A DNA stretch of 29,994 nucleotides, from positions 1 through 29,994 of the forward strand of contig CAYZZX010000015.1 in the NCBI GenBank assembly GCA_964483085.1, in the 5' to 3' direction. This document shows, in pieces, positions 14,962-22,388 of this stretch. A program made the translations under genes and the position numbers. Every line of letters begins with the position of its first letter. Position 1 is the stretch's first letter. The stretch comes from JALHFZ01 sp964483085 (GTDB lineage: Bacteria > Synergistota > Synergistia > Synergistales > Aminobacteriaceae). Under the pieces are notes generated by a model that worked only from the letters and a program-made list of their open reading frames with translations, was not told the origin of the DNA and ran no database searches.

Positions 14962-16008
14962 ATGGCAGACGTGACAATTTTCGGAGCCGGCAGCTGGGGG
15001 ACCGCCCTTGCCGCCTCGGCTGTACGGTCGGGATGCTCCGTTCTTCTCTGGTGCCGCCGGCCAGAACAGGCCCGGGCTATCAACGCCTCTTCGCGCAACC
15101 CGGACTACCTTTCCTCCGTCGCCCTTCCCGCCGGGGTAACCGCCACAAATGACCCTGAGGAGGGGGTGCTTTTCTCCTCCTACTGGATCCTCGCCCTTCC
15201 CACTCAATCCCTGCGCGCCTTTCTTCCCCGCCTCTCCCCCTGGTGCACCGCCAGGACGGAGATCTGCAACGTGGCAAAGGGGATCGAGATCTCCACGGGG
15301 AAGCGGATAAGTGAGATGACGGCCGAACTTCTTCCCAAGGGGCAATATTCCGTCCTCTCGGGACCAAGCTTTGCACGGGAGGTGGCGGAAGGTCTTCCCA
15401 CGGCGGTGACCGTTGCATCCCTGAACAGAGGATCGGCCCTCTTCTGGCAGTCCCGACTGAACACATCCCGGCTGCGTATCTACACCTCTTCGGACGTGGC
15501 CGGCACGGAAGTGGGCGGGGCCGTGAAAAACGTCATGGCCATCGCCTCGGGGATGGCCTCGGCTCTCTCCCTCGGCGACAACGCCCGGGCGGCCCTCGTG
15601 AGCCGCGGCCTGGCGGAGATCATGCGGCTCGGCCATCTTCTCGGCGCTCACCCCCTCACCCTGGCGGGGCTTGCGGGGATGGGGGACCTCGTCCTCACCT
15701 GCTACAGCAGCCAATCCCGCAACTTCCGCCTTGGAGAGGCCCTCGGCCGGGGTCTCACCCTCGAGGAGGCGAGGACGGAGATCGGCGAGGTGGCAGAGGG
15801 TGCCTTCACCGTGCGGGCAGTGGTGGAGATGGGACGGGAGCTCGGAGTTGACCTTCCGATTTCCGAGGGAGTCTACCGGCTCCTCTATGAAGGAGCCTCA
15901 GCGAAGGAAGAACTCGAAAAGCTCATGGCCCGGGACCCCAAACCGGAGTACTCCCCCGGGCTCCTCTGGGAGCCTTCCGGTTGTTCCAGAGGCGAAAGTA
16001 GGGTATAA
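14962..16008 (+). CDS. gpsA: Glycerol-3-phosphate dehydrogenase [NAD(P)+]
   Basis: A 348-residue cytoplasmic enzyme that reduces dihydroxyacetone phosphate to sn-glycerol 3-phosphate for phospholipid synthesis. The N-terminal Rossmann motif is FGAGSWGTA (7-15). The family signatures NVAKGIE, LSGPSFAREVAEG and GGAVKNVMAIASG (catalytic Lys) are present, as are LAGLAGMGDLVLTCYS, SRNFRLG and the late LPISEGVYRLLYEG. ATG 14962 has AAAAGGAGG nine bases upstream. The C-terminal tail of about 20 residues is a little longer than usual and contains the promoter of the next gene. Length and motifs are normal for an active enzyme. Confidence 0.96.
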   Translation: MADVTIFGAGSWGTALAASAVRSGCSVLLWCRRPEQARAINASSRNPDYLSSVALPAGVTATNDPEEGVLFSSYWILALPTQSLRAFLPRLSPWCTARTEICNVAKGIEISTGKRISEMTAELLPKGQYSVLSGPSFAREVAEGLPTAVTVASLNRGSALFWQSRLNTSRLRIYTSSDVAGTEVGGAVKNVMAIASGMASALSLGDNARAALVSRGLAEIMRLGHLLGAHPLTLAGLAGMGDLVLTCYSSQSRNFRLGEALGRGLTLEEARTEIGEVAEGAFTVRAVVEMGRELGVDLPISEGVYRLLYEGASAKEELEKLMARDPKPEYSPGLLWEPSGCSRGESRV

Positions 16009-16009
16009 T
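15981..16009 (+). promoter_or_regulatory. Promoter inside the end of gpsA driving the ferredoxin gene
   Basis: TTGTTC (15981-15986), a 17-base spacer and consensus TATAAT (16004-16009). The whole promoter lies in the last codons of gpsA, about 50 bases before the ferredoxin start, so the ferredoxin can be expressed on its own. Confidence 0.75.
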
Positions 16010-16057
16010 CCGAACTATTGAACTCAGTTTGAACTTTTTTCCGAGGAGGAATGTCAT

Positions 16058-16231
16058 ATGGCAAAGGCAGTAGTGGACAAGGAGACTTGCATTGGTTGTG
16101 AAGCGTGCGTAGGCACATGCCCCGTAGAGGCGATCTCCATGAACGACGGCAAGGCCGAAGTTGAGGCGGAAACCTGCATCGAATGCGGCAGCTGTGTTCC
16201 CGTGTGCCCCGTCGACGCCATCACCCAGTAG
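16058..16231 (+). CDS. Small 2[4Fe-4S] ferredoxin
   Basis: A 57-residue bacterial-type ferredoxin. Two Cys clusters follow the clostridial pattern: CIGCEACVGTCPVEAI (C11, C14, C17, C21) and CIECGSCVPVCPVDAI (C40, C43, C46, C50). Each motif supplies three ligands to one cubane and its last Cys to the other. ATG 16058 follows GAGGAGGA by seven bases. A second ATG at 16051 is out of frame and irrelevant. Such proteins carry electrons at low potential for oxidoreductases of anaerobic amino-acid or pyruvate fermentation. The gene is monocistronic, with its own promoter and terminator, and is likely to be well expressed. Confidence 0.95.
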   Translation: MAKAVVDKETCIGCEACVGTCPVEAISMNDGKAEVEAETCIECGSCVPVCPVDAITQ

Positions 16232-16260
16232 CTTCCGGCGTCAGCAATTGAATTGACAGG

Positions 16261-16297
16261 GCCCCTTTCGACCTCAATCGGAAGGGGCTGTTGTTTT
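16261..16297 (+). terminator. Rho-independent terminator after the ferredoxin gene
   Basis: GCCCCTTTCG (16261-16270) pairs with CGGAAGGGGC (16279-16288) through ten positions with one wobble. An 8-base loop separates the arms, and TTGTTTT follows. Confidence 0.85.
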
Positions 16298-16316
16298 CCC
16301 TCCTACGCTGTATAAT
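16288..16316 (+). promoter_or_regulatory. Promoter candidate for the diguanylate cyclase operon
   Basis: CTGTTG (16288-16293), a 17-base spacer and consensus TATAAT (16311-16316), overlapping the tail of the ferredoxin terminator. The -35 box is imperfect. Confidence 0.5.
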
Positions 16317-16350
16317 TATTACTTGAAAATTCAATGCAAGGAGGATCCCC

Positions 16351-17394
16351 ATGTCTCGAAAAAACCTCCTCTCGAATGCCTCCTCAGATAAAGAGCTTCC
16401 GGCCCTTCGGATTCTCTCCGTTATCACGGCTGGCTGGTTTTTCGCCTCCGGTGCGGCGGACGTTTTTATGGGTTTTGTGCTTCTGGCGATACTGGACTTT
16501 TTTTTCGCCTTTCTCTTTCTTTTTTTCAGGTGGCGGATGGAAAACCTTTCTCTCTCTGCAATCCGGGGATTTCTCCCCCCCCTCCTCCTCTTTATGAACC
16601 TTCTTCCCCTCGGAGCCTCATATCTTGAAGTACATCTCGAAATTCTTCTGCTGCGCCACATAGTGACTCTGCTCGGGTCTGGAATCTATATGGAGTTCCG
16701 GCCGCGAGACGTTTTTTTCACCTATATGGGGATCAACGCCTTCGCCTTCGGAGGAGCGTTCTTCCTCGCCGGAGATCTCCAGGGTGAGATGATCAACCTC
16801 GCCATCTGCTATTTCTTCATCCTCTCCTCAATGCTTTTTTTCTCCCTGCTCCAGAGGAAAAAAACCCTGGAGATCGCCTCCCTCTTTCACTCCCAGAGAG
16901 AGGCAAAGGCCCTTGCTTTCAAGGACCCTCTCACTGGGCTCTTCAACCGGCGGTACTTCGACGAATGTCTTTCCGGTATACTGGGTGAAGAAAAGGACCT
17001 CACCCTCTTCCTGGTGGATATGGATGATTTCAAGGCGATTAACGATACACGAGGGCATCCCGAAGGCGACCAGGCACTGAAGAACATGGCCGCAGCCATA
17101 GAACGGGTTATCCGAAAGGGGGATATGGCCGCCCGGATCGGAGGGGACGAGTTCGCCATCATCCTCCCCGAATGTCCCGAGAAGAACGGCCGTGTCATCG
17201 CGCAAAACCTCTGCCGAAAGGCGGGGCTCTGCACACCTCCTCTCTCAATCTCCATCGGAATAGTTTACGTCGCGAGAGGAACAAATCCTGCGGAGGCCTT
17301 CGCCAGGGCAGACCAGGCCCTCTACGCCGCAAAGGCCGCCGGCAAGGGGCGGGTCATGGCAAGCCCGGCTGTGGCCGCTGCAACGGCAGGCTGA
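16351..17394 (+). CDS. Membrane diguanylate cyclase (GGDEF)
   Basis: A 347-residue enzyme expected to make cyclic di-GMP from two GTP. Six hydrophobic segments fill residues 18-167 as a membrane sensor without a recognised ligand domain. The GGDEF domain follows from about 190: DPLTGLFNRRYFDE, VDMDDFKAINDTRGHPEGD, the active site RIGGDEFAIIL (GGDEF 264-268) and SISIGIV. The inhibitory I-site RKGD (255-258) lies exactly five residues before GGDEF, so product inhibition is likely. ATG 16351 has AAGGAGG upstream. It lies 38 bases before the MFS gene and is probably co-transcribed with it. Confidence 0.94.
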   Translation: MSRKNLLSNASSDKELPALRILSVITAGWFFASGAADVFMGFVLLAILDFFFAFLFLFFRWRMENLSLSAIRGFLPPLLLFMNLLPLGASYLEVHLEILLLRHIVTLLGSGIYMEFRPRDVFFTYMGINAFAFGGAFFLAGDLQGEMINLAICYFFILSSMLFFSLLQRKKTLEIASLFHSQREAKALAFKDPLTGLFNRRYFDECLSGILGEEKDLTLFLVDMDDFKAINDTRGHPEGDQALKNMAAAIERVIRKGDMAARIGGDEFAIILPECPEKNGRVIAQNLCRKAGLCTPPLSISIGIVYVARGTNPAEAFARADQALYAAKAAGKGRVMASPAVAAATAG

Positions 17395-17432
17395 GGGAGG
17401 CACGCACTCCCTCGAAGTCAGGAAGGAGATCT

Positions 17433-18602
17433 ATGGACAGGCTCGTCGTCTCGCTGATCATAATCAACATCGCTATCTACTCGTACTCAAACGCCTTCTT
17501 CTTTCTGGCACCCTATCTCGCTACCCGGGGATATTCCGCCGCATCGGCGGGCATCCTCGTGGGAGCCTTCTATGCCGCCACCACCGCCGTCCGCCCTCTC
17601 GGAGGGTGGATCACCGAACATGCGGGTGTCCGCCGGAGCATGATTTTTTCCGCCCTTCTCTGCCTTGGCTGCGCTCTGGCCCTGCAGCTCTATGAAGGGC
17701 CCTTTCTCTGGTTCGTCGGAATACGGGTCGTCATGGGGGTGGGTTTCAGTATCTTCATGGTCGCCCTCACCACCTATCAGGCTCTGTCGGTGGAGGAGTC
17801 AAAGCGGGGGCTCGCCTTCGTCCTCGTCTCCGTGGGAAGCCTCGTCCCCATGTTCACTGTGGTGCCCCTTACGGACTACTTCGTCCGGAACGACCTCGGA
17901 CAATTCTATTATCTTCTCCCCATCGGTGCCGCTGCCATCTCTCTCTATCTCGCTCTCCGCCTTCGCCCTGCAAAATACGCCTACCCCTCCACTGACGGAT
18001 CTCCCATGAAATGGGGGAGCTACGGCGATCTCTTCCGGGATACTCCAGCGGCCAAAATTATTTTCTCCTGCTTCTTCTTCGGCCTCTGCGACTCCTCCAT
18101 CGTCTTCGTGGGGAACGTCTTTCTCGAACGGAATCTCGTTCCCTCCTGGTTCATATTCTCTCTTGGAGGAGGAGCGCTCCTTGTCCGCATCGCAGGCCGC
18201 AATTTTTTCAACCGCTACAGCCGAACCGCCCTCGCCGGCCCGTCCTTTCTTCTCATGGCCCTCTGCCTTCTCGGAGTCTCAGGGGCGGAAAGCTCCTCAT
18301 CCCTCGTGGTCTGGGGGTTTTTCTACGGCCTCGGTATGGGCTTCGCCTACCCCGCCCACCTCGCCTTCACGGCCGACCTCGCCGCCCCGCCCCTTCGGGC
18401 CAAGGCGTCGGCCCTTGTGCATTTTTCCATGGACCTGAGCTGGTTTCTTCTGCCCCTCTACATGGGGTTCGGGTCCTCCCTCTTCGGCACCCAGACCGCC
18501 TTCCGTCTTTTCGCTCTCCTCTGCATCGTCACGGCGGGTATGGTGACATGGATGTGGCTTCCCCAAGGAAAGTTCTCCGGCAGAAAGAAAGAAGTTTCGT
18601 AA
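17433..18602 (+). CDS. Major facilitator superfamily transporter
   Basis: A 389-residue protein with about twelve membrane segments. ATG 17433 has GGAAGGAG close upstream; the open frame from 17172 overlaps the cyclase gene and is not used. MFS hallmarks are AVRPLGGWITEHAGVRRS between helices 2 and 3 (motif A-like), RVVMGVGFSIFMV (helix 4) and a central loop at about 180-200. The GFAYPAHLAFTADLAAPPLRAKASAL region of the second half is also typical of drug- or arabinose-efflux-like permeases. The substrate cannot be read from the sequence. It is coupled to the diguanylate cyclase gene by position, and a hairpin terminator follows. Confidence 0.9.
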   Translation: MDRLVVSLIIINIAIYSYSNAFFFLAPYLATRGYSAASAGILVGAFYAATTAVRPLGGWITEHAGVRRSMIFSALLCLGCALALQLYEGPFLWFVGIRVVMGVGFSIFMVALTTYQALSVEESKRGLAFVLVSVGSLVPMFTVVPLTDYFVRNDLGQFYYLLPIGAAAISLYLALRLRPAKYAYPSTDGSPMKWGSYGDLFRDTPAAKIIFSCFFFGLCDSSIVFVGNVFLERNLVPSWFIFSLGGGALLVRIAGRNFFNRYSRTALAGPSFLLMALCLLGVSGAESSSSLVVWGFFYGLGMGFAYPAHLAFTADLAAPPLRAKASALVHFSMDLSWFLLPLYMGFGSSLFGTQTAFRLFALLCIVTAGMVTWMWLPQGKFSGRKKEVS

Positions 18603-18618
18603 TTCGAGGCAAACGAAG

Positions 18619-18645
18619 AGGCCGGAGAAATACTTCCTCCGGCCT
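18619..18645. terminator. Hairpin terminator between convergent MFS and MBL genes
   Basis: AGGCCGGAG (18619-18627) pairs perfectly with CTCCGGCCT (18637-18645) around a 9-base loop. It is followed on the plus strand by a pyrimidine-rich stretch without a clean T-run. Confidence 0.65.
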
Positions 18646-18663
18646 TCCGCTCTTCTTGCGAAG

Positions 18664-19401
18664 CTACTGCATTTTTCGTATCCGTACGTCGATTTCGCTG
18701 TCTTTCAGGAGATCCTTCAGCAGGGACGGATCGGTCTCTCCGTAGTGGTAGGGGTAGAGCACTTTCGGACGAAATGCCCGGGCTGCGTCGGCCACCATCT
18801 CAGGGGTCATGGTGTAGGGCAGATTCATGGGAAGAAAGGCCACATCGATATTTTCCAGGGCCTTCATCTCGGGGGTGTTCTCCGTGTCTCCGGCCACGTA
18901 GAAGCGCGTATCGCCGAAGTTGAGAATGTAGCCGTTATGCTCCCCCCTAGGATGGAAGGGCTGTCCCTTCTCCCGTTCATGAAGAATGTTGTAGGCCGGA
19001 ACGGCCTCAATTTTCACACCCAACAGCTCCGTCGTTTCGCCGTTCTTCAGCACCGTGCCCCGGCCGAGGATTTTTTCGCTCGCCCCGTTCAGGACAATCT
19101 CCGTATGGGGGGTCTCTATGGCGTCGATGGCAGCAAGGTCGAGGTGGTCGTAGTGCTCGTGGGTTATCAGGACGGCGTCGGCCTTCGGAAGTAACTCGTA
19201 GTCGGCCACCTCGCTGAAGGGATCCACATGGAAGACCTGTCCTTTGTGAAAGAACATGAGCGTTCCGTGGCCGAGAAAGGTGACCTTCACCTCTCCCGCA
19301 GAGGTGGAAAAAGAATCCTCCTCGAAGGGCTGCGCCGCTTCGGCGGAAGAAGCCGAGAAGAGGTCGAAAAGTGCAGTAAGGGAACGGAAGACCTGCCTCA
19401 T
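18664..19401 (-). CDS. MBL-fold metal-dependent hydrolase
   Basis: A 245-residue metallo-beta-lactamase-fold protein with the metal motif HEHYDH (81-86), FLGHGTLMF and VDPF before it, GDT at 171-173 and a final His at 219. This is the pattern of small MBL hydrolases related to the UPF0173/UlaG-like group. ATG 19401 has AAAAGGAGG eight bases upstream. Residues 8-23 are moderately hydrophobic with several Ala and Ser and could be a weak signal peptide. Substrate unknown. It stands alone, convergent with the MFS gene. The 288 bases upstream hold its leader with a 6-bp hairpin (GCACTC/GAGTGC, near 19436-19451) and nothing else I can name. Confidence 0.88.
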   Translation of the reverse strand: MRQVFRSLTALFDLFSASSAEAAQPFEEDSFSTSAGEVKVTFLGHGTLMFFHKGQVFHVDPFSEVADYELLPKADAVLITHEHYDHLDLAAIDAIETPHTEIVLNGASEKILGRGTVLKNGETTELLGVKIEAVPAYNILHEREKGQPFHPRGEHNGYILNFGDTRFYVAGDTENTPEMKALENIDVAFLPMNLPYTMTPEMVADAARAFRPKVLYPYHYGETDPSLLKDLLKDSEIDVRIRKMQ

Positions 19402-19689
19402 AGTTTTTGCCTCCTTTTCAAATCATTGATGCACTCGCAGGAGTGCCTTCAAAAAGCTAAAAAAAGTTTCAAAGACAATCAATATGGCTTTGAACATTCC
19501 TGACAGAGCTTCATTAAAGGATACCATAACTCCGCAAAAACATATAATTTTGTCTATAGATTTTTCTCGCTCTTCTGGTTCAGAATCCAGAATGGCACCG
19601 CTCTCTCCTTCAACTGGATATAGACCTCCCTCTCCGGGAAGAGTACCATTGCGGAAGAAAGACAAAATACACTGAAGGAGGTAGCGATC

Positions 19690-20703
19690 ATGACTCGAAT
19701 ATCCCGTTATATAGCGGGGCTTTTTCTGCCCGTCGTTGCGGCAATACTGCTTTTTCCCCTCTCCGCCAGCGGCGAAGAGGTGCTGAGGGCTTATACCATC
19801 TGGTCTGAGAGGTACGCCTCGGAGGTTTTTTCTGCCTTCACCAGAGAGACGGGCATTCCTGTGAAGTACCTCCGCTTCTCCTCGGGAGAGGTGCTGGCCC
19901 GGATCATCGCCGAGAAGGAGAATCCTCAGGTGGACGTCTTCTTCGGCGGCATCGCCGACGCCTTTGTCGCGGGGAAGAAAGAGGGCGTTTTCGAACCCTA
20001 CGTTCCGAAGGGGGCGGAGGACATCCCCGACCGTTATCGGGACAAGGAGGGATACTGGACAGGGGTGGCCATGGACCCGATCTGCTTTCTCTTCAACGCC
20101 TCTTTCTTGAAAAAACACGAGATGAAGACCCCCGACTCCTGGGCCGATCTTCTGAACCCGGCCTTCAAAAACGGCCTGCTCATGGCCGACGCCCGGACCT
20201 CGGGCACTGCCGTCTCCCGCCTCTTCAGCCTTGTGCTCGCTCTGGGAGAGGATGAGTCCTTCGCCTACCAGCAGAAGCTCGACGAGAATGTTCAGCAGTA
20301 TACCGAGAGCGGCGCCGGTGGAGCCCTTCCCATCGCCAGAGGACAGGCCGCCGGAGGAATCTTCTTTATCGTGGACGCCCTGGAGATTCAGCAGAAGGGG
20401 TACGATGTGGTCATAAGCTATCCAAAGGAAGGGGTCGCCTACGGAGTGGAGGCCATGGGGCTGATTCGGGGAGCGAAAAGCCCCGCCACGGCAAAGAAGT
20501 TTCTCGACTGGGCTGCGGGCCCCGGAATGCAGCGGATCTATGAGGAGAAGAAGATTAACCTCATTCCGACCCATCCTGAAGTTCCCCCAGCGAACCCCGC
20601 CCTCGACATGAAGGACGTCCATCTCCTCGACCTGGATATTGAATGGTCCGGCGAAAACCGGAAGCGCCTCGTGGAACGATGGGTGAAAGAAATACTCCAC
20701 TAG
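19690..20703 (+). CDS. ABC transporter substrate-binding protein, iron (FutA/FbpA-like) class
   Basis: A 337-residue exported binding protein. The signal peptide covers residues 1-29 (FLPVVAAILLFPLSASG). The mature part follows the family 1 Fe(III)-type fold: VLRAYTIWSERYASEVFSAF, NPQVDVFFGGIADAF, GYWTGVAMDPICFLFN, TPDSWADLLNP and a hinge around GVAYGVEAMGLIRGAKSP. The usual paired tyrosines of ferric-binding proteins are not obvious, so a phosphonate- or polyamine-like ligand remains possible. ATG 19690 has GAAGGAGG upstream. The permease gene begins inside its 3' end (25-base overlap), so the two are coupled. Confidence 0.9.
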   Translation: MTRISRYIAGLFLPVVAAILLFPLSASGEEVLRAYTIWSERYASEVFSAFTRETGIPVKYLRFSSGEVLARIIAEKENPQVDVFFGGIADAFVAGKKEGVFEPYVPKGAEDIPDRYRDKEGYWTGVAMDPICFLFNASFLKKHEMKTPDSWADLLNPAFKNGLLMADARTSGTAVSRLFSLVLALGEDESFAYQQKLDENVQQYTESGAGGALPIARGQAAGGIFFIVDALEIQQKGYDVVISYPKEGVAYGVEAMGLIRGAKSPATAKKFLDWAAGPGMQRIYEEKKINLIPTHPEVPPANPALDMKDVHLLDLDIEWSGENRKRLVERWVKEILH

Positions 20704-22388
20704 AAAAACAACTCCCGTCTTTTTGGGGAGGGCAGATCTTTGAGGGGACGATCTGGCTGCTTCTCGGCCTCTTCGTCCTCTATCCATTGTTTCGTCTTCT
20801 CCTCCTCGTGTTCTCCGGCGAAGGCGGCCCGGCTCTCGGCAACCTCCTCCGCCCCTTCACGGACAGCTACACCCGAAGGGCCCTGGTCAACAGCCTGACC
20901 CTCGCCCTGTCAGTGGGAACTCTCGGAACTGCTCTCGGCTTTCTCTTCGCCTGGGGGGTCACCCGGATTCCCCTCCCCCGGGGCGGGCGGACTTTCTTCT
21001 CCTCCGTCACCGTCCTCGCCTTCGTCTCTCCTCCCTTCACGGGGAGCATCGCCCTGACTCTCGTCCTCGGACCGGGGGGCATTCTTCCCGAACTTCTCCA
21101 CCTCTCTAATTTCTCGATCTACGGCTTTCCCGGAACCCTTCTGGCCGAGACCCTCACCTATTTCCCTCTGGCCTTCCTCACCCTCAGGGGGGTCCTCGGG
21201 GCCCTGGATCCCTCTCTCGAGGATGCCGCCCGGAGCCTTGGCTCATCCGAAGGGAGGGTCTTCTGCACGGTGACCCTGCCCCTGTGCATACCCGGGCTGG
21301 CAGCCTCCTTTCTGCTGCTCTTCGCCGAGTCCCTTGCGGATTTCGCTACCCCCCTCATCATGGGCGGAAAGTCCTTTCCCGTCCTGCCCACGGAGATCTA
21401 CCTTCAGATCACCGGAATGTACGATCTGCGGGGCGGAGCTGCCATGGCCTTCGTCCTTCTGCTGCCGGCCCTGGGGGTTTTTCTTCTGCAGAGGCATCGG
21501 ACGAATGGGCGAAGCTACGTGACCGTCACCGGAAGAGAAACTTCACCCTCCCGGAGAGTACTTCCCTCCCGGAGGGTGAAGTGGGCGGTCCTTGGAGTCA
21601 TATCCTTCGTGACCCTCTTCATCTTCCTGCTCTACGGCACGATCCTGCTCAGCTCCTTCGTGAAGGTCTGGGGGGTGGACAACAGCTTCACCCTCGACAA
21701 CTACCGGTTCGTCTTCACCACGGGGCTGAACTCCATCACCGACTCCCTGCTCATCGCCCTGACCGCCACGTTCTTCGGCACCCTCCTGGCCCTCTCCGTC
21801 GCCCTCCTGGCTTCGGAAAGAAAGGGAAAAAGAGGCGGGGCGCTCGAGTTCGTCTCGCTGCTGAACTACGTCCTTCCGGGGACAGTCCTCGGAATAGCCT
21901 ATCTCGTGGCCTTCAACTCCGGCCCTATCGTCCTCACGGGAACCATGACCATTCTCGTGGCCCTCTGCGTCTTCCGGTACGACGCAGCGGGGATCCGGGC
22001 CATCCTGGCATCCCTGCGGCAGATCGATCCATCTCTGGAGGAGGCCTCCCTCGGGCTGGGAGCCTCCCGGCTGACCACGGTCCGCAGGGTCACCCTCCCC
22101 CTCATCCTTCCCGCGGTCAAGACGGGAATGCGCTACCTCTTCACCGTCTCCCTCACGGCCATCAGCGCGGTCATCTTCCTCGTGTCTGTGGACTGGAGCC
22201 TCGTGACCGTCCGAATTCTTCAGGCTATGACCGAGCTGCTCTTCGCAGAAGCGGCGGCCTTCTCCGTTGTGCTCATCCTCATCGTCTTCATCGCCATCGG
22301 CGGAATCAACCTGTTCTTCCGGCTGCTCTTCCCCTCCGGACAGAAGGCAGCCGGAGGAGATGCCCTTTCTCATGGGCAGGTGGAATAG
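20679..22388 (+). CDS. ABC transporter double permease, FbpB/AfuB-like
   Basis: A 569-residue protein made of two fused binding-protein-dependent permease halves with about twelve membrane segments. Each half has an EAA loop that contacts the ATPase: EDAARSLGSSEGRVFCTVTLP from about residue 181 and EEASLGLGASRLTTVRRVTLP from about 453. Such fusions are typical of Fe(III) importers. The ATG at 20679 lies inside the binding-protein gene and has only a weak site, fitting coupled translation. No ATP-binding subunit follows. Instead the next gene is convergent and overlaps by 19 bases, so the ATPase must be shared from another locus or lost. Confidence 0.92.
   Translation: MGERNTPLEKQLPSFWGGQIFEGTIWLLLGLFVLYPLFRLLLLVFSGEGGPALGNLLRPFTDSYTRRALVNSLTLALSVGTLGTALGFLFAWGVTRIPLPRGGRTFFSSVTVLAFVSPPFTGSIALTLVLGPGGILPELLHLSNFSIYGFPGTLLAETLTYFPLAFLTLRGVLGALDPSLEDAARSLGSSEGRVFCTVTLPLCIPGLAASFLLLFAESLADFATPLIMGGKSFPVLPTEIYLQITGMYDLRGGAAMAFVLLLPALGVFLLQRHRTNGRSYVTVTGRETSPSRRVLPSRRVKWAVLGVISFVTLFIFLLYGTILLSSFVKVWGVDNSFTLDNYRFVFTTGLNSITDSLLIALTATFFGTLLALSVALLASERKGKRGGALEFVSLLNYVLPGTVLGIAYLVAFNSGPIVLTGTMTILVALCVFRYDAAGIRAILASLRQIDPSLEEASLGLGASRLTTVRRVTLPLILPAVKTGMRYLFTVSLTAISAVIFLVSVDWSLVTVRILQAMTELLFAEAAAFSVVLILIVFIAIGGINLFFRLLFPSGQKAAGGDALSHGQVE

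Noticed and set aside
19436..19451. GCACTC-GCAG-GAGTGC hairpin as a terminator.
   Set aside because: Only 6 bp and no T-run on either strand; it lies in the leader of the MBL gene.
19423..20787. Long minus-strand open frame (454 codons) opposite the ABC binding-protein gene.
   Set aside because: It is antisense to a clear binding-protein gene with signal peptide and ribosome site; its translation has no recognisable domain. Long antisense frames are common in GC-rich DNA.
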